DNA of 64,000 nt from an uncultured Altererythrobacter sp. (GTDB lineage: Bacteria > Pseudomonadota > Alphaproteobacteria > Sphingomonadales > Sphingomonadaceae), in NCBI GenBank assembly GCA_913056125.1, contig CAJXNC010000003.1, positions 124,001-188,000 of the forward strand. The letters are read 5' to 3'. This document shows, in pieces, positions 46,481 through 56,986 of this stretch. A program made the translations under genes and the position numbers. The first letter of the stretch is position 1. Each line of letters begins with the position of its first letter. The notes under the pieces are model-generated. The model was not told where the DNA came from, did no database searches, and worked only from the letters and a program-made list of their open reading frames with translations.

Positions 46481-47676
46481 GCCTTCTCCATCTGCCGCCG
46501 CATGCCCGCATGGGCGTGGTGCGGTGATTTGGCTGCGCGGCCCTGTTCGGCATGCATTGCCGACAGGGCTTCGCGCGTTAGTTCGATGCCCAGCAGGTTA
46601 TAGACCCGGGCAATCTCCGCCTCCCAGTCCGCCGAAAGGTCGTCGAAGCTCACCTCGGCTACAGGCCCGGAGAAGCCGTGCAGCGCGGCGTTCATGCGTT
46701 GCTCGCGCAAGGCCAGCTTGCGGCGCCATTCATGCTCGATCGCTTCGAGCGCAACCGACTCGCTCTGATAGGCCATCTGGCACGAAACCAAGGACACGGT
46801 GCTGGCCAGCACGGCATCGCTGTCGCGCCGCGTCACCACGACGCGTGCATCGGGGAACTGTGCCAGCAGCGCACCCAGATCTTCCGCATATTGCGGGCAT
46901 TTGAGGACGCGTGGCAGGGCGGCGTTGTGCATCTGCGCTGCATCGGTGCGCAGCACTCGGGCAAATTCCCGGTAAACTGGACTTGCGTCGCGGCCTTCGG
47001 AAAAGCCGACATAGGAGGGGATCCGATATTGCGCTTCCAGGGCCGCCGGAGAAAGCCCGTGCGACAGCCAGGGCAGTTCCTCGTCCACGCGCGTTGCGCC
47101 AAACGGGTGCAGCGCATCGATCCACGGATTAATGCGCCGTGCCACGGCAAGGCCAAGCCGTGTCTTGAGAGGCCGCAAGTCGAGCCCATGCTTTACCGGG
47201 TTTAGGCTGTTGTAGAGCCGCGTTGCCGAATGCGCCGGGTCGGCCGCCAGCAGGCGGTGCATGCGCGTTGTGCCGGCGCGCATCTGGCCCACGACGACGA
47301 TCGGGCTGGCAATCGGCGTTTGCTCAATGCCCTGGTGTTTCTGCCACAGACGTCCAAGATTGTGCCGCACACGGATCGCCGCGGTCAGCTGCCCATAGGC
47401 CATGGTGTGGCCGAGAGCATTGAGGTCGGCTTCTTCCCGCAATGAGCGGCAAATCGCCTCTAGCCGCGTGCGGAAATCGGCAACGTCTTGTGCACAGCGT
47501 CCGAAGCTCTCGTCTTCGCCCGTAAAGCCCTTTGATCCCACTGCCCACAAGGCTTCGGGCTCCAGCGGGGGGCGATCATGGATACCCTTGTCCCAAATCG
47601 TCTCGATCACCCGGTCGGCCAGCTCTGCCGTGCGCGAACGCGCTAACAGGTGCGGGCGAGGGGGTGGCGAGGCCAT
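46477..47676 (-). CDS. Sulfotransferase family protein
   Basis: PIVVVGQMRAGTTRMHRLLAADP PAPS-like 5' loop; FPDARVVVTRRDSDAVLAS 3' loop. Confidence 0.85.
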   Translation of the reverse strand: MASPPPRPHLLARSRTAELADRVIETIWDKGIHDRPPLEPEALWAVGSKGFTGEDESFGRCAQDVADFRTRLEAICRSLREEADLNALGHTMAYGQLTAAIRVRHNLGRLWQKHQGIEQTPIASPIVVVGQMRAGTTRMHRLLAADPAHSATRLYNSLNPVKHGLDLRPLKTRLGLAVARRINPWIDALHPFGATRVDEELPWLSHGLSPAALEAQYRIPSYVGFSEGRDASPVYREFARVLRTDAAQMHNAALPRVLKCPQYAEDLGALLAQFPDARVVVTRRDSDAVLASTVSLVSCQMAYQSESVALEAIEHEWRRKLALREQRMNAALHGFSGPVAEVSFDDLSADWEAEIARVYNLLGIELTREALSAMHAEQGRAAKSPHHAHAGMRRQMEKA

Positions 47677-47677
47677 A

Positions 47678-48268
47678 TCAGCTCTTGCTGCTCACATATT
47701 GCGCCAGCATGCGCGGATAGAGCTGGTATTCGGCCAGGATTACGCGGCGGCCGAGGCTTTCCGCCGTGTCGTCAGGCAGGATCGCCACCGGCATCTGTCC
47801 AAGTAGCGGTCCACCATCGAGCTCAGGCGTCACCACATGGACCGAGCAGCCGCCGAATTTCTCGCCCGCATCGATGGCACGCTGATGCGTGTCGAGGCCC
47901 TTATACTTGGGCAGGAGCGAAGGGTGGGTGTTGACCATGCAACCCTCCCAGCCTTGCACGAAATCAGCGGTAAGGATGCGCATATAGCCGCACAGAGCGA
48001 GGTAGTCCGCGCCACTTTGGCGCAGGGCCGCATCCATTATCTCCTCATGCGCGCGGCGATCCATCCCGCGATGGTCATGGGAGAATGTCGGAATGCCCTC
48101 CGCCTGCGCGATCCTGAGGCCCGGTGCGTCGGGGACATTGCTGGCCACCAGCACGATCTCATAGGGGCAATCGGGCAGCTTGGAGGCGTAATGCAGCGCT
48201 GACATGGTCGTGCCATTACCCGAAAGCAGGCATGCCACTTTGGCCTTTTCAGGCCGGGGATCAGGCAT
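47678..48268 (-). CDS. purN: Phosphoribosylglycinamide formyltransferase
   Basis: [65 protein letters not shown]. Confidence 0.96.
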   Translation of the reverse strand: MPDPRPEKAKVACLLSGNGTTMSALHYASKLPDCPYEIVLVASNVPDAPGLRIAQAEGIPTFSHDHRGMDRRAHEEIMDAALRQSGADYLALCGYMRILTADFVQGWEGCMVNTHPSLLPKYKGLDTHQRAIDAGEKFGGCSVHVVTPELDGGPLLGQMPVAILPDDTAESLGRRVILAEYQLYPRMLAQYVSSKS

Positions 48269-49358
48269 TGTGCACGGCTTCCCAAGCCTCGGCAGACGTC
48301 CATGTGCCCGCGCTGCCCCTGACCGTGCAGCCCTTCGCGCCCTCGACAATTTCGCCGATCCGGAAGACGCTTTCGCCCGCTTCTTCGAGCGCCTGGGCCA
48401 CGCCTTCGACCTGGTCCGGCTTCACCGCCAGCACCATGCCGATGCCGCAATTGAAAGTGCGTGCCATCTCGCCCGGCACGATATTGCCCTGCTCCTGCAG
48501 GAAGGCCATCAAGCCCGGCTGCGCCCAGCTTGTGGCATGGATCACGGCGTGCGCAGCGTCGGGCAGGACGCGCGGCACGTTTTCGAGCAGTCCGCCGCCG
48601 GTAATATGCGCCAGCGCATCGATCTGGCCGCTGCGGATCACTGGCAGCAGGCTCTTCACGTAAATGCGCGTCGGCTCGATCAGCGTGTCGATCAGCAGTT
48701 TGCTGTCATCGAAAGGGGCAGGTTCGCCGAGCTGCCAGAACTTGTCTTCGGCCAGGCGACGCACCAGCGAATAGCCGTTAGAATGGACGCCCGAACTGGC
48801 AAGGCCAAGCAGGACGTGTCCAGGCGCGACCTTTTCGCCCGTCAGCTGTTCGCCACGCTCGACCGCGCCGACGCAGAAGCCGGCGAGGTCATAGTCGCCT
48901 TCGGCATACATGCCGGGCATTTCCGCGGTTTCGCCGCCGATCAGCGCGCATCCGGCCAGCTTGCAGCCTTCGGCAATGCTGGCGATGACGCGTTCGGCTA
49001 CGCCTTCCACCAGCTTTCCGGTGGCGAAATAGTCGAGGAAGAAGAGCGGCTCTGCACCCTGCACGATAAGGTCGTTGACGCACATGGCGACAAGGTCCTG
49101 TCCGATGGCATCGTGCCGGTCGTTCTCGATGGCGAGCTTGACCTTGGTGCCCACGCCGTCATTCCCGGCGACCAGCAGCGGGTCCTTATAGCCTGCTGCG
49201 CGCGGATCGAAGAAGCCGCCAAAGCCGCCGATCTCGCCATCGGCACCGGGGCGCATGGTGGCCTTGACCAGCGGGCCGATTGCCTTGACCAGGCGGTTGC
49301 CGGCATCGATCGAGACGCCTGCCTTTTCGTAGGTATAGGACGGGGTGTTGGATGACAT
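48261..49358 (-). CDS. purM: Phosphoribosylformylglycinamidine cyclo-ligase
   Basis: [59 protein letters not shown]. Confidence 0.97.
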   Translation of the reverse strand: MSSNTPSYTYEKAGVSIDAGNRLVKAIGPLVKATMRPGADGEIGGFGGFFDPRAAGYKDPLLVAGNDGVGTKVKLAIENDRHDAIGQDLVAMCVNDLIVQGAEPLFFLDYFATGKLVEGVAERVIASIAEGCKLAGCALIGGETAEMPGMYAEGDYDLAGFCVGAVERGEQLTGEKVAPGHVLLGLASSGVHSNGYSLVRRLAEDKFWQLGEPAPFDDSKLLIDTLIEPTRIYVKSLLPVIRSGQIDALAHITGGGLLENVPRVLPDAAHAVIHATSWAQPGLMAFLQEQGNIVPGEMARTFNCGIGMVLAVKPDQVEGVAQALEEAGESVFRIGEIVEGAKGCTVRGSAGTWTSAEAWEAVHNA

Positions 49359-49428
49359 GGCTTCGCCAATGGCGCATTCGCGCTTGGATTTCCACTCGCC
49401 TTTCGGCAAAAGAGCCGCGATTTCCCCG

Positions 49429-50715
49429 ATGCAGCACGTCGCCACCCCCACTTTCACGCAATCGCACCGAGCTTGGCTGGCCATAGCCTTGGCCGCGCTG
49501 GTCGCGTTGTTGCTGGCCGCAGGTGTGGCGCTCTATGCGCAGGTGGCGGGCGAGCGCGGCATCGCGCCGGTTGCCAGCAGCACCGATATCGATGTGCGCG
49601 GGATCGAGGTGAACACCACCGGGGAGACGGCGGAAGAGGCGCGCGAAGCCGGGTGGAAGCGAGCTCAGCGCATAGCCTGGGACCGCCTCGACGGGCCGGA
49701 TATCTCCGAAGAGCAGCTCGAAGGACTGGTTTCAGCCATCGTGGTCGAGGAGGAGCGGATCGGTCCGCGCCGCTATATTGCCCGCCTTGGCGTGATTTTC
49801 GATCGCCAGCGTGCTGGCGGATTGCTCGGCGCGCGGACCACCGGCGCGCGTTCGGCTCCGATGTTGACCCTGCCTGTGCTGGTCGGTGGCGGGACCGAGA
49901 CAATGTTCGAGGTGCGCAATGAGTGGCAGCGCGCCTGGGCCAATTTCAACTTTGGCGAGAGCCGCATCGATTATGTCCGCCCCTCCGGCGCAGGCGGCGA
50001 ATCGCTGCTGCTGACATACGGCCAGACCGGCCGCCGCAGCCGCGCATGGTGGAACGTGGTGCTGGGCGAATTCGGCGCGGCAGACGTGCTAATCCCGGTC
50101 GCGCGGCTTGAATACCAATGGCCCGGTGGCCCGGTGGAAGGTCAGTTCACTGCTCGATACGGTCCAGACAATCGCTATCTCGACGAATTCTCCATGCGTG
50201 CGGAGAGTGCAGAGGAACTGCCCGCCATGCTCGAACGCGCGGTGACACGCTTCGACGAAATATTCGAAGCGGGGCTGGCCAACGGAACATTGTCGCCCGA
50301 CCCGACGCTGACGCTCGACATGGTCGAGATTTCGCCCGAAATCCGCGCCCTGATCGAGGCCAGCATGCAGGCCGAGGCTGCCGAACAGGCGCTTCTCGGC
50401 GATGTCCCGCCAGTCGAGCTTGCTCCCGACGGTACTGCGATCGAGCCGGTCGAACTCGCGCCGATCCAGCCCGTCGTGGTCAATGCCATCAGCGTGCAGG
50501 CGGCCACGCCGGATGCGCGCAGCTTCGACGTTACGCTGGGCGGCTTGCGGCAGGTCCCGGGAGTGCGTGCCGTAGGCGTGACCAGCACGGCGATTGGCGG
50601 AACTTCCGTGCTGCGCGTCGATTATTCGGGCAATATGTCGGAACTCGCCGCTGCGTTGCGCGCCGGCGGCTGGCAGGTCACCGAGGGCCAGAACGCACTT
50701 GCCATAACGCGCTAA
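49429..50715 (+). CDS. DUF2066 domain-containing protein
   Basis: N-terminal hydrophobic anchor; [21 protein letters not shown]...[31 protein letters not shown]; conserved neighbourhood with hdaA/purM. Confidence 0.8.
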   Translation: MQHVATPTFTQSHRAWLAIALAALVALLLAAGVALYAQVAGERGIAPVASSTDIDVRGIEVNTTGETAEEAREAGWKRAQRIAWDRLDGPDISEEQLEGLVSAIVVEEERIGPRRYIARLGVIFDRQRAGGLLGARTTGARSAPMLTLPVLVGGGTETMFEVRNEWQRAWANFNFGESRIDYVRPSGAGGESLLLTYGQTGRRSRAWWNVVLGEFGAADVLIPVARLEYQWPGGPVEGQFTARYGPDNRYLDEFSMRAESAEELPAMLERAVTRFDEIFEAGLANGTLSPDPTLTLDMVEISPEIRALIEASMQAEAAEQALLGDVPPVELAPDGTAIEPVELAPIQPVVVNAISVQAATPDARSFDVTLGGLRQVPGVRAVGVTSTAIGGTSVLRVDYSGNMSELAAALRAGGWQVTEGQNALAITR

Positions 50716-50736
50716 TCGCGCGCAAAGCCCTGCGTC

Positions 50737-51345
50737 ATGTCGCAGATTGCCCTGCCTCTCGCTCCTTCATCCAAGGGTCCGGCACGTATCGTGCTGGGCA
50801 GCGGCAACGCGCATGTGGCAGAGGCGCTGGTCGATCCATCGACCTGGCCTTACCGCACTGCCGTGCTCACCGGGCCGCCGCGCTCGGGCAAATCGCTATT
50901 GGCACGCTGGTTTGCAGAGAGCGGGAAGGGCGATGTACTCGACGATGCCCACCTCCTGCCCGAGGACGAGGTCTTCCATCGCTGGAACCGCGCGCAGGAG
51001 ACCGGCACGCCGCTGCTTGTCGTCGGTGGAGAACCGCCATGGAAGATTGCCCTGCCGGACCTCAGATCCCGCCTCGGGGCGGCACTACAGCTTGAAATCG
51101 GCCCTCCGGATGACGAAATGGCGGGGGAATTGCTGCTATCCATGGCACAGGAAAGGGGCATGACCTTGCCGATCGAGGCCGTCCAGTATCTCATCCCCCG
51201 GACCGACCGGTCCTATGCCGGGATCGAGCGGCTGGCGCTGATGATCGACCGGCTGAGCCTCGAAAGGAAATCGCCACCTACGCTAGGTATATGGCGTGCC
51301 GCGCTCGAGGCGGTACGGGGACCGGAAGAGCCGCGCTTGCTTTGA
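50737..51345 (+). CDS. hdaA: DnaA-related regulatory inactivator (HdaA-like AAA+ protein)
   Basis: TAVLTGPPRSGKSLLARWFA Walker A; VLDDAHLLPEDEVFHRWNRAQETGTPLLVVG. Confidence 0.82.
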   Translation: MSQIALPLAPSSKGPARIVLGSGNAHVAEALVDPSTWPYRTAVLTGPPRSGKSLLARWFAESGKGDVLDDAHLLPEDEVFHRWNRAQETGTPLLVVGGEPPWKIALPDLRSRLGAALQLEIGPPDDEMAGELLLSMAQERGMTLPIEAVQYLIPRTDRSYAGIERLALMIDRLSLERKSPPTLGIWRAALEAVRGPEEPRLL

Positions 51346-51372
51346 GCGGCCTTTTAGGAGAGAATCTGGGCC

Positions 51373-52071
51373 ATGTTTGAACGGCTTGTCAGCTATCTGG
51401 ACTCTATCAGGGCACGTGACCCGGCGCCGCGCTCGCGCTGGGAAATCCTGCTCTATCCGGGTGTGTGGGCTTTGGCATTTCACCGTGCCGCGCACTGGCT
51501 GTTCGAAGCGAACCTGTTTTTCCTCGCTCGGCTGGTCAATCACATCTCGCGCTGGCTGACGGCGATCGACATCCATCCCGGCGCCAAGATCGGCAAGAAT
51601 TTCTTTATCGACCATGGCTTTACGGTGATCGGCGAGACGGCCGAGATCGGCGACAATGTCACCATCTACCAATGCGTGACACTTGGCGGCACCAACCCGA
51701 CCAACGGCAAGGGCGGCAAGCGCCACCCGACATTGTGCGACAATGTGATTGTCGGCTCGGGCGCGCAGGTGATCGGCCCGATCACGGTGGGCGAGCGTGC
51801 CCGCGTGGGCGCCAATGCCGTGGTGACCGACGATGTGCCCGAAGGCGCGACCATGATCGGCCTCAAGGCGCGTTCGACGCTGGTTCCGGCCGAAACCTGG
51901 CTGCGCGAGTTCATCCCTTACGGCACGCCGTGTGACGAGCCGTGCGAGCCGGGCGTGGAACGTGTCGAGCGTCTCGAGAACGAATTGAACGCACTGCGCA
52001 AGGAACTGGCTGAATTGCGAGCAGAGAAGTCGCTCGACGATCCGACGCGCAAGAGCGGCACCGATAGCTGA
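51373..52071 (+). CDS. cysE: Serine O-acetyltransferase
   Basis: DIHPGAKIGKNFFIDHGFTVIGETAEIGDNVTIYQCVTLGGT hexapeptide repeats. Confidence 0.93.
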   Translation: MFERLVSYLDSIRARDPAPRSRWEILLYPGVWALAFHRAAHWLFEANLFFLARLVNHISRWLTAIDIHPGAKIGKNFFIDHGFTVIGETAEIGDNVTIYQCVTLGGTNPTNGKGGKRHPTLCDNVIVGSGAQVIGPITVGERARVGANAVVTDDVPEGATMIGLKARSTLVPAETWLREFIPYGTPCDEPCEPGVERVERLENELNALRKELAELRAEKSLDDPTRKSGTDS

Positions 52072-52442
52072 TGCGTCCAGCGAACGGCGTATCGCCCGGC
52101 GCAGCCAATATCCTCCCCTTTCCCGGCAATCGTCCGCCGCCGCAAGTGGGCTTCGACCGGTTCGAGCTGGCGCGCATTCTCGACCTCTATGGACGCATGG
52201 TCGCCGCCGGAGAGTGGCGCGACTATGCGATGGATTTCACCAAGAGCTGCGCCACCTTTGCCGCCTTTCGTCGCACGGCGGAGGTTCCGCAAATGCGGCT
52301 GGAAAAGCGCCCCGAACTGCGCAACCGGCAGGGCATGTGGACGCTGTTCGGCGAACAGGGGCAGGTGCTCAAGCGCGGACATGAACTTGCCAATGTTCTC
52401 GCCCCGCTCGAACGCAAGCTGGTCAAGGCGGTCGAGGGTTAG
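52071..52442 (+). CDS. DUF2794 family protein
   Basis: VGFDRFELARILDLYGRMVAAGEWRDYAMDF; TGATG overlap with cysE. Confidence 0.8.
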   Translation: MRPANGVSPGAANILPFPGNRPPPQVGFDRFELARILDLYGRMVAAGEWRDYAMDFTKSCATFAAFRRTAEVPQMRLEKRPELRNRQGMWTLFGEQGQVLKRGHELANVLAPLERKLVKAVEG

Positions 52443-53110
52443 AGCCGCTCCAGCGCATCGACCAATTGGTCGAAATGGTCGATCATCACGTCGCAATCGA
52501 GCTCGGCCACCGGCACGTCATTATAGCCGAAGCTGAGCGCCACCACGGTAGCTCCGGCGGCGCGGCCCGCGCGCGTGTCATAGGACGAATCGCCAATCAT
52601 GGCGAAGCGCCCGCCGCCGCATTTCTCCACCGCATCGAGCAGCATGTCGGGCTTGGGCTTGGCATTTGCGTGACCGAACGTGTCGCCGCCATGGATCACC
52701 GCGAATCGCCCGTCCATGCCCAGCTTTTCGAGCAGCATGCGCGCCGGGCCTTCGAGCTTGTTGGTGCACACGGCCAGCTTGCAGCCCTTCGCTTCGAGTA
52801 CGTCGAGCGCTTCGATACAACCGGGGAAGGGCACGGTATTGTCGGCAATATGCGCCCAGTAATGTTCGAGCAGGTGCGTGCTAAGTTCCTGTAGCCGCTC
52901 GGGAGATACCGCGCCGCCGCTGCTTTCCAGCGCGCGTTCGAGCATCTTCACCGCGCCGCCGCCGATGAAGTGCCGTGCATCCTCTGGAGAAACTGCGGGG
53001 CGGCCCTCTATAGCCAGCGCGTGGTTGATCGCCGGGGTCAGGTCGCGATTGGAGTCGACCAGCGTGCCGTCGAGGTCGAAAAGGACGATATCGAAAGGAA
53101 AATCTGCCAT
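52439..53110 (-). CDS. gph: Phosphoglycolate phosphatase (HAD family)
   Basis: FDIVLFDLDGTLVDSNRDL; VCTNKLEGPARMLL; MIGDSSYDTRAGRAAGATVVALSFGY. Confidence 0.92.
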   Translation of the reverse strand: MADFPFDIVLFDLDGTLVDSNRDLTPAINHALAIEGRPAVSPEDARHFIGGGAVKMLERALESSGGAVSPERLQELSTHLLEHYWAHIADNTVPFPGCIEALDVLEAKGCKLAVCTNKLEGPARMLLEKLGMDGRFAVIHGGDTFGHANAKPKPDMLLDAVEKCGGGRFAMIGDSSYDTRAGRAAGATVVALSFGYNDVPVAELDCDVMIDHFDQLVDALERL

Positions 53111-53171
53111 CGCGCCGCCACATGGTGGCTATCGGTGGAAACCGCAATGATTTGGTGGCATGGGCGCGAAT

Positions 53172-54536
53172 ATGAGGGATGAGGACCGACCGATAGCCGC
53201 AATCGTGCTTGCCGCTGGCAAGGGCACACGGATGAAGAGCCAGCGCCACAAGGTGCTGCACGAAATTGGCGGCAAGCCGATGATCGGGCATTTGCTCGAC
53301 CAGGTCGGCCAGCTTGGCGCGCAGCGCACGGTGGTGGTGGTCGGCGAAGCACAGGAACAGGTCCGCGAGGCGCTGGGCGACAGCGTTTCTTACGCCGTGC
53401 AAGAAAAGCAGCTGGGTACCGGCCATGCAGTGATGCAGGCCAAGCCCGCGCTCGAAGGCTTCGAGGGCGATGTGCTGATCATGTATGGCGACGTGCCCTT
53501 TGTGCGCGCCGAGACCATGACGATGATGCTCAAGCGGCTGCATGGCGAGGATGCACCTGCAGCCGTGGTGCTCGGCTTCAAGCCGATGGACCCGCTGCAA
53601 TATGGCCGCGTGATCGCCGATGGCGATTCCATCGTGAAGATGGTCGAGTTTAAGGATGCCTCGCCCGAAGAGCGCGATTGCGTGCTGTGCAATTCCGGCC
53701 TGATGGCGGTGCGCGGCGACATCCTGTTCAACCTTCTGGGCGAGGTCGGCAACAACAACGCGCAGGGCGAGTTCTACCTGCCCGATATCGTCAATGTCGC
53801 CATTCGCTCCGACATCCCGACTGCTGTCGTGGTTACGCCCGACGAAGGCGAGGTGGCCGGAATCAATTCTCGTGCAGAGCTCGCTGCTGCAGAAGCGCGC
53901 TGGCAATCTCGCAAGCGCGAGGTGGCCATGGCGGCAGGTGCTACGCTCGTCGCGCCCGAAACGGTCTTCTTCAGCCACGATACCGTGCTGGGGCAGGATG
54001 TGCTGGTCGAGCCCAATGTGGTCTTCGGGCCTGGTGTCGAGGTGGCGGACAATGTGACGATCCGCGCTTTCTCGCATCTCGAGGGTGCAAGGCTGGAAGA
54101 AGGCGTCGAGATCGGGCCTTATGCCCGCCTGCGCCCCGGTGCAGTTCTGGAGACGGGGTCCAAGGTCGGCAATTTCGTGGAGATCAAGAACGCCACGTTG
54201 GGAGAAGGCGCCAAGGCCAACCACCTTACCTATCTCGGCGATGCCACGGTGGGCGCGGGCGCCAATATCGGTGCGGGTACGATTACCTGCAATTACGATG
54301 GCTATTTCAAGCACCGCACGGAGATCGGCAAGGGCGCCTTTATTGGCTCCAATAGCGCGCTGATCGCGCCTGTGCGGATAGGTGCCGATGCTATTGTTGC
54401 GGCGGGCAGCGCGGTCAGCCGCGATGTCGCCGACGGAGAATTGCGCATGGTGCGCGCCGAACAGCTGGTCAAACCCGGCTGGGCGGATCGCTTTCACGAT
54501 GCGATGAAGAAGAAAAAGGAAGCTTCGAAGAAATGA
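53172..54536 (+). CDS. glmU: Bifunctional UDP-N-acetylglucosamine pyrophosphorylase/glucosamine-1-phosphate N-acetyltransferase
   Basis: AAIVLAAGKGTRMKSQRHKVLHEIGGKPM; C-terminal left-handed beta-helix. Confidence 0.97.
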   Translation: MRDEDRPIAAIVLAAGKGTRMKSQRHKVLHEIGGKPMIGHLLDQVGQLGAQRTVVVVGEAQEQVREALGDSVSYAVQEKQLGTGHAVMQAKPALEGFEGDVLIMYGDVPFVRAETMTMMLKRLHGEDAPAAVVLGFKPMDPLQYGRVIADGDSIVKMVEFKDASPEERDCVLCNSGLMAVRGDILFNLLGEVGNNNAQGEFYLPDIVNVAIRSDIPTAVVVTPDEGEVAGINSRAELAAAEARWQSRKREVAMAAGATLVAPETVFFSHDTVLGQDVLVEPNVVFGPGVEVADNVTIRAFSHLEGARLEEGVEIGPYARLRPGAVLETGSKVGNFVEIKNATLGEGAKANHLTYLGDATVGAGANIGAGTITCNYDGYFKHRTEIGKGAFIGSNSALIAPVRIGADAIVAAGSAVSRDVADGELRMVRAEQLVKPGWADRFHDAMKKKKEASKK

Positions 54537-54991
54537 GTACAGAGGATCAGGAAAAGGAACTGCAGCAGCGCCGGGCGATGTTGCTGCACGCATCGCGCGA
54601 CATGGCTTTCGAGCAGATGTCCGCAGGTGCGCGCATGGTTCCCTTTGCAGCCGGCGTAAACCCGGATGGCGAGATCAAGTTCTTCCGCTTTGCCGAGCTC
54701 GACACCGAAGTGCCGCTGACCGAGATCTATGCCGATACGCAGAAGCGCCTATCGGGAGCGGCAAAGGAAGGCGTGCTGCTGGCATCCACCACGGTTGCCG
54801 TGGTCGAGGATGCTGAGCTCGAGGGCGATTTCGAGACCGCCGTTAGCGTGCATGTGGAGGAGCCGGGCTTCAGCCGCATGGTGCTTGCCCCCTATCGCAT
54901 CGATCCGGGCGAGGAAGAAGGCGGCAAGGGCAAGCTGGTGCAGGGCGAGATGATCGCCTTCGACGTGGCGCCGATCGTCTTTGCTGCTTGA
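54533..54991 (+). CDS. Hypothetical protein coupled to glmU
   Basis: 152 aa, ATGA overlap with glmU; no recognised domain. Confidence 0.75.
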   Translation: MSTEDQEKELQQRRAMLLHASRDMAFEQMSAGARMVPFAAGVNPDGEIKFFRFAELDTEVPLTEIYADTQKRLSGAAKEGVLLASTTVAVVEDAELEGDFETAVSVHVEEPGFSRMVLAPYRIDPGEEEGGKGKLVQGEMIAFDVAPIVFAA

Positions 54992-55092
54992 GGAATCCGG
55001 GGGCTAACATCCCCGGCCTCCTGCATTTTTCGTTCAGCATTTCTACAAGCACTGTCGGTTAGGGCGCACCGGAACCGGGGGATTTGTCCTTT

Positions 55093-56916
55093 ATGTGCGG
55101 AATTATCGGGATTGTCGGCAAGGAGCCGGTGGCGGATCGCCTGATCGACGGGCTGCGCCGCATGGAATATCGCGGATATGATTCCGCCGGTATCTGCACG
55201 CTCGACGATGGGAAGCTGATCCGCCGCCGCGCAGAGGGCAAGCTGGCCAATCTCGTGGCCGAGCAGAGCCGCAGTCCGGCGACGGGCTCGGTCGGCATCG
55301 CCCATACGCGCTGGGCGACGCATGGTGCCCCTACGACGAACAACGCCCACCCGCATGCGACGGGCGAGGTCGCCATTGTTCATAACGGCATTATCGAGAA
55401 CTTTCGCCCGCTGCGCAGTGGGCTGGTCGAGCGTGGCCGCAAATTTGAAAGCGAAACCGATTCCGAGGTTATCGCCCACCTCGTTTCCGAACAGGTCGAA
55501 AGCGGTGCATCTCCCGAAGAGGCCGTCAAAGCCGTCCTGCCGCAATTGCGTGGCGCCTTTGCCCTGGCCATGGCTTTTCGCGCTTTTCCGGACATGTTGG
55601 TGGGTGCGCGGCTCGGTTCCCCGCTGGTGGTGGGCTTTGGCGAGGGGGAGACCTATCTCGGCTCCGACGCGCTGGCGCTTGCTCCGCTGACGCAGCAGAT
55701 CGCCTATCTCGAAGAAGGCGATTGGGTTGTGATTACGCGCGATGGTGCGACGATCTATGACAAGGATAACAATAAGGTAGATCGCGAAGTTCAGACTTCG
55801 GGTGCATCGGCAGCAGCCATCGAAAAGGGCAATTACCGCCACTACATGCAAAAGGAGATCTTCGAGCAGCCGACCGTGGTGGCGCAGACGCTCAGCTCCT
55901 ATTTGCGCCCGGTCGAGCAGCAGGTGGCCCTGCCGCAGATCGACTTCGACATCACCGCGATCGAGCGCGTGACTATCGTCGCCTGCGGCACCTCATACTA
56001 TGCCGGCATGGTCGCGAAATACTGGTTCGAGCAGTTCGCGCGCGTCCCGGTCGACATCGATTTCGCAAGCGAGTTCCGTTACCGCGAGCCGGTGTTACAG
56101 GATGGCGGGCTGGCGTTGTTCATCTCGCAGAGCGGGGAAACGGCCGATACGCTGGCCGCACTGCGCCATTGCAAGGAAAACGGCCAGGTCATTTCTGCCG
56201 TGGTCAATGTGCCGACCAGTTCGATGGCGCGCGAGGCGGACTTGCTGTTGCCCACCCATGCCGGACCGGAGATCGGCGTTGCATCGACCAAGGCCTTTGC
56301 CTGCCAGCTTGCCGTGCTTGCTGCGCTGGCGGCGCATTTCGCCGTACGCAAGGGCCGCATAAGCCGCGAGGAAGAGGCGGAGATCGTCCGCCATTTGCTC
56401 GAGGCCCCGGCCTGTCTCAATGCCGCGCTCGATCATGACGAGGAAATCGCCAGCATGGCGCATCTCGTCGCCCCGGCCCGCGACGTGCTCTATCTCGGGC
56501 GCGGACAGGACTTCCCGCTGGCGCTGGAGGGTGCGCTGAAGCTCAAGGAAATCAGCTATATCCACGCCGAAGGTTATGCGAGCGGTGAGATGAAGCATGG
56601 CCCCATTGCGCTGATCGACGAGGATGTGCCTGTGATCGTACTCGCACCGTCCGGCCCACTCTTCGAAAAAACCGTGTCCAACATGCAGGAAGTGGCCGCG
56701 CGCGGTGGCAAGGTGGTGCTGATTTCGGACGCACAAGGCATTGCGGAGGCAGGCGAAGATTGCATCGCAACAATCGAAATGCCGCGCGTCCACCCCCTAA
56801 TTGCACCGCTGGTTTACGCCGTACCGGTGCAGCTGCTCGCCTATCACGTCGCCTGCATTAAGGGCACAGATGTCGACCAGCCGCGAAACCTCGCCAAGTC
56901 TGTAACTGTCGAATAG
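55093..56916 (+). CDS. glmS: Glutamine-fructose-6-phosphate transaminase (isomerizing)
   Basis: MCGIIGIVG catalytic Cys; YRGYDSAGI; two SIS domains; C-terminal DQPRNLAKSVTVE. Confidence 0.98.
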   Translation: MCGIIGIVGKEPVADRLIDGLRRMEYRGYDSAGICTLDDGKLIRRRAEGKLANLVAEQSRSPATGSVGIAHTRWATHGAPTTNNAHPHATGEVAIVHNGIIENFRPLRSGLVERGRKFESETDSEVIAHLVSEQVESGASPEEAVKAVLPQLRGAFALAMAFRAFPDMLVGARLGSPLVVGFGEGETYLGSDALALAPLTQQIAYLEEGDWVVITRDGATIYDKDNNKVDREVQTSGASAAAIEKGNYRHYMQKEIFEQPTVVAQTLSSYLRPVEQQVALPQIDFDITAIERVTIVACGTSYYAGMVAKYWFEQFARVPVDIDFASEFRYREPVLQDGGLALFISQSGETADTLAALRHCKENGQVISAVVNVPTSSMAREADLLLPTHAGPEIGVASTKAFACQLAVLAALAAHFAVRKGRISREEEAEIVRHLLEAPACLNAALDHDEEIASMAHLVAPARDVLYLGRGQDFPLALEGALKLKEISYIHAEGYASGEMKHGPIALIDEDVPVIVLAPSGPLFEKTVSNMQEVAARGGKVVLISDAQGIAEAGEDCIATIEMPRVHPLIAPLVYAVPVQLLAYHVACIKGTDVDQPRNLAKSVTVE

Positions 56917-56986
56917 GGCAATTTCTTGCTGTTTTCCGGGGTGTTGCTTTACCGGGAAATAAGGAATTTCAGGCAATACTTCCCGC

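Noticed and set aside
52881-54593. 570-aa minus-strand ORF
   Set aside because: Antisense to glmU; shadow ORF.
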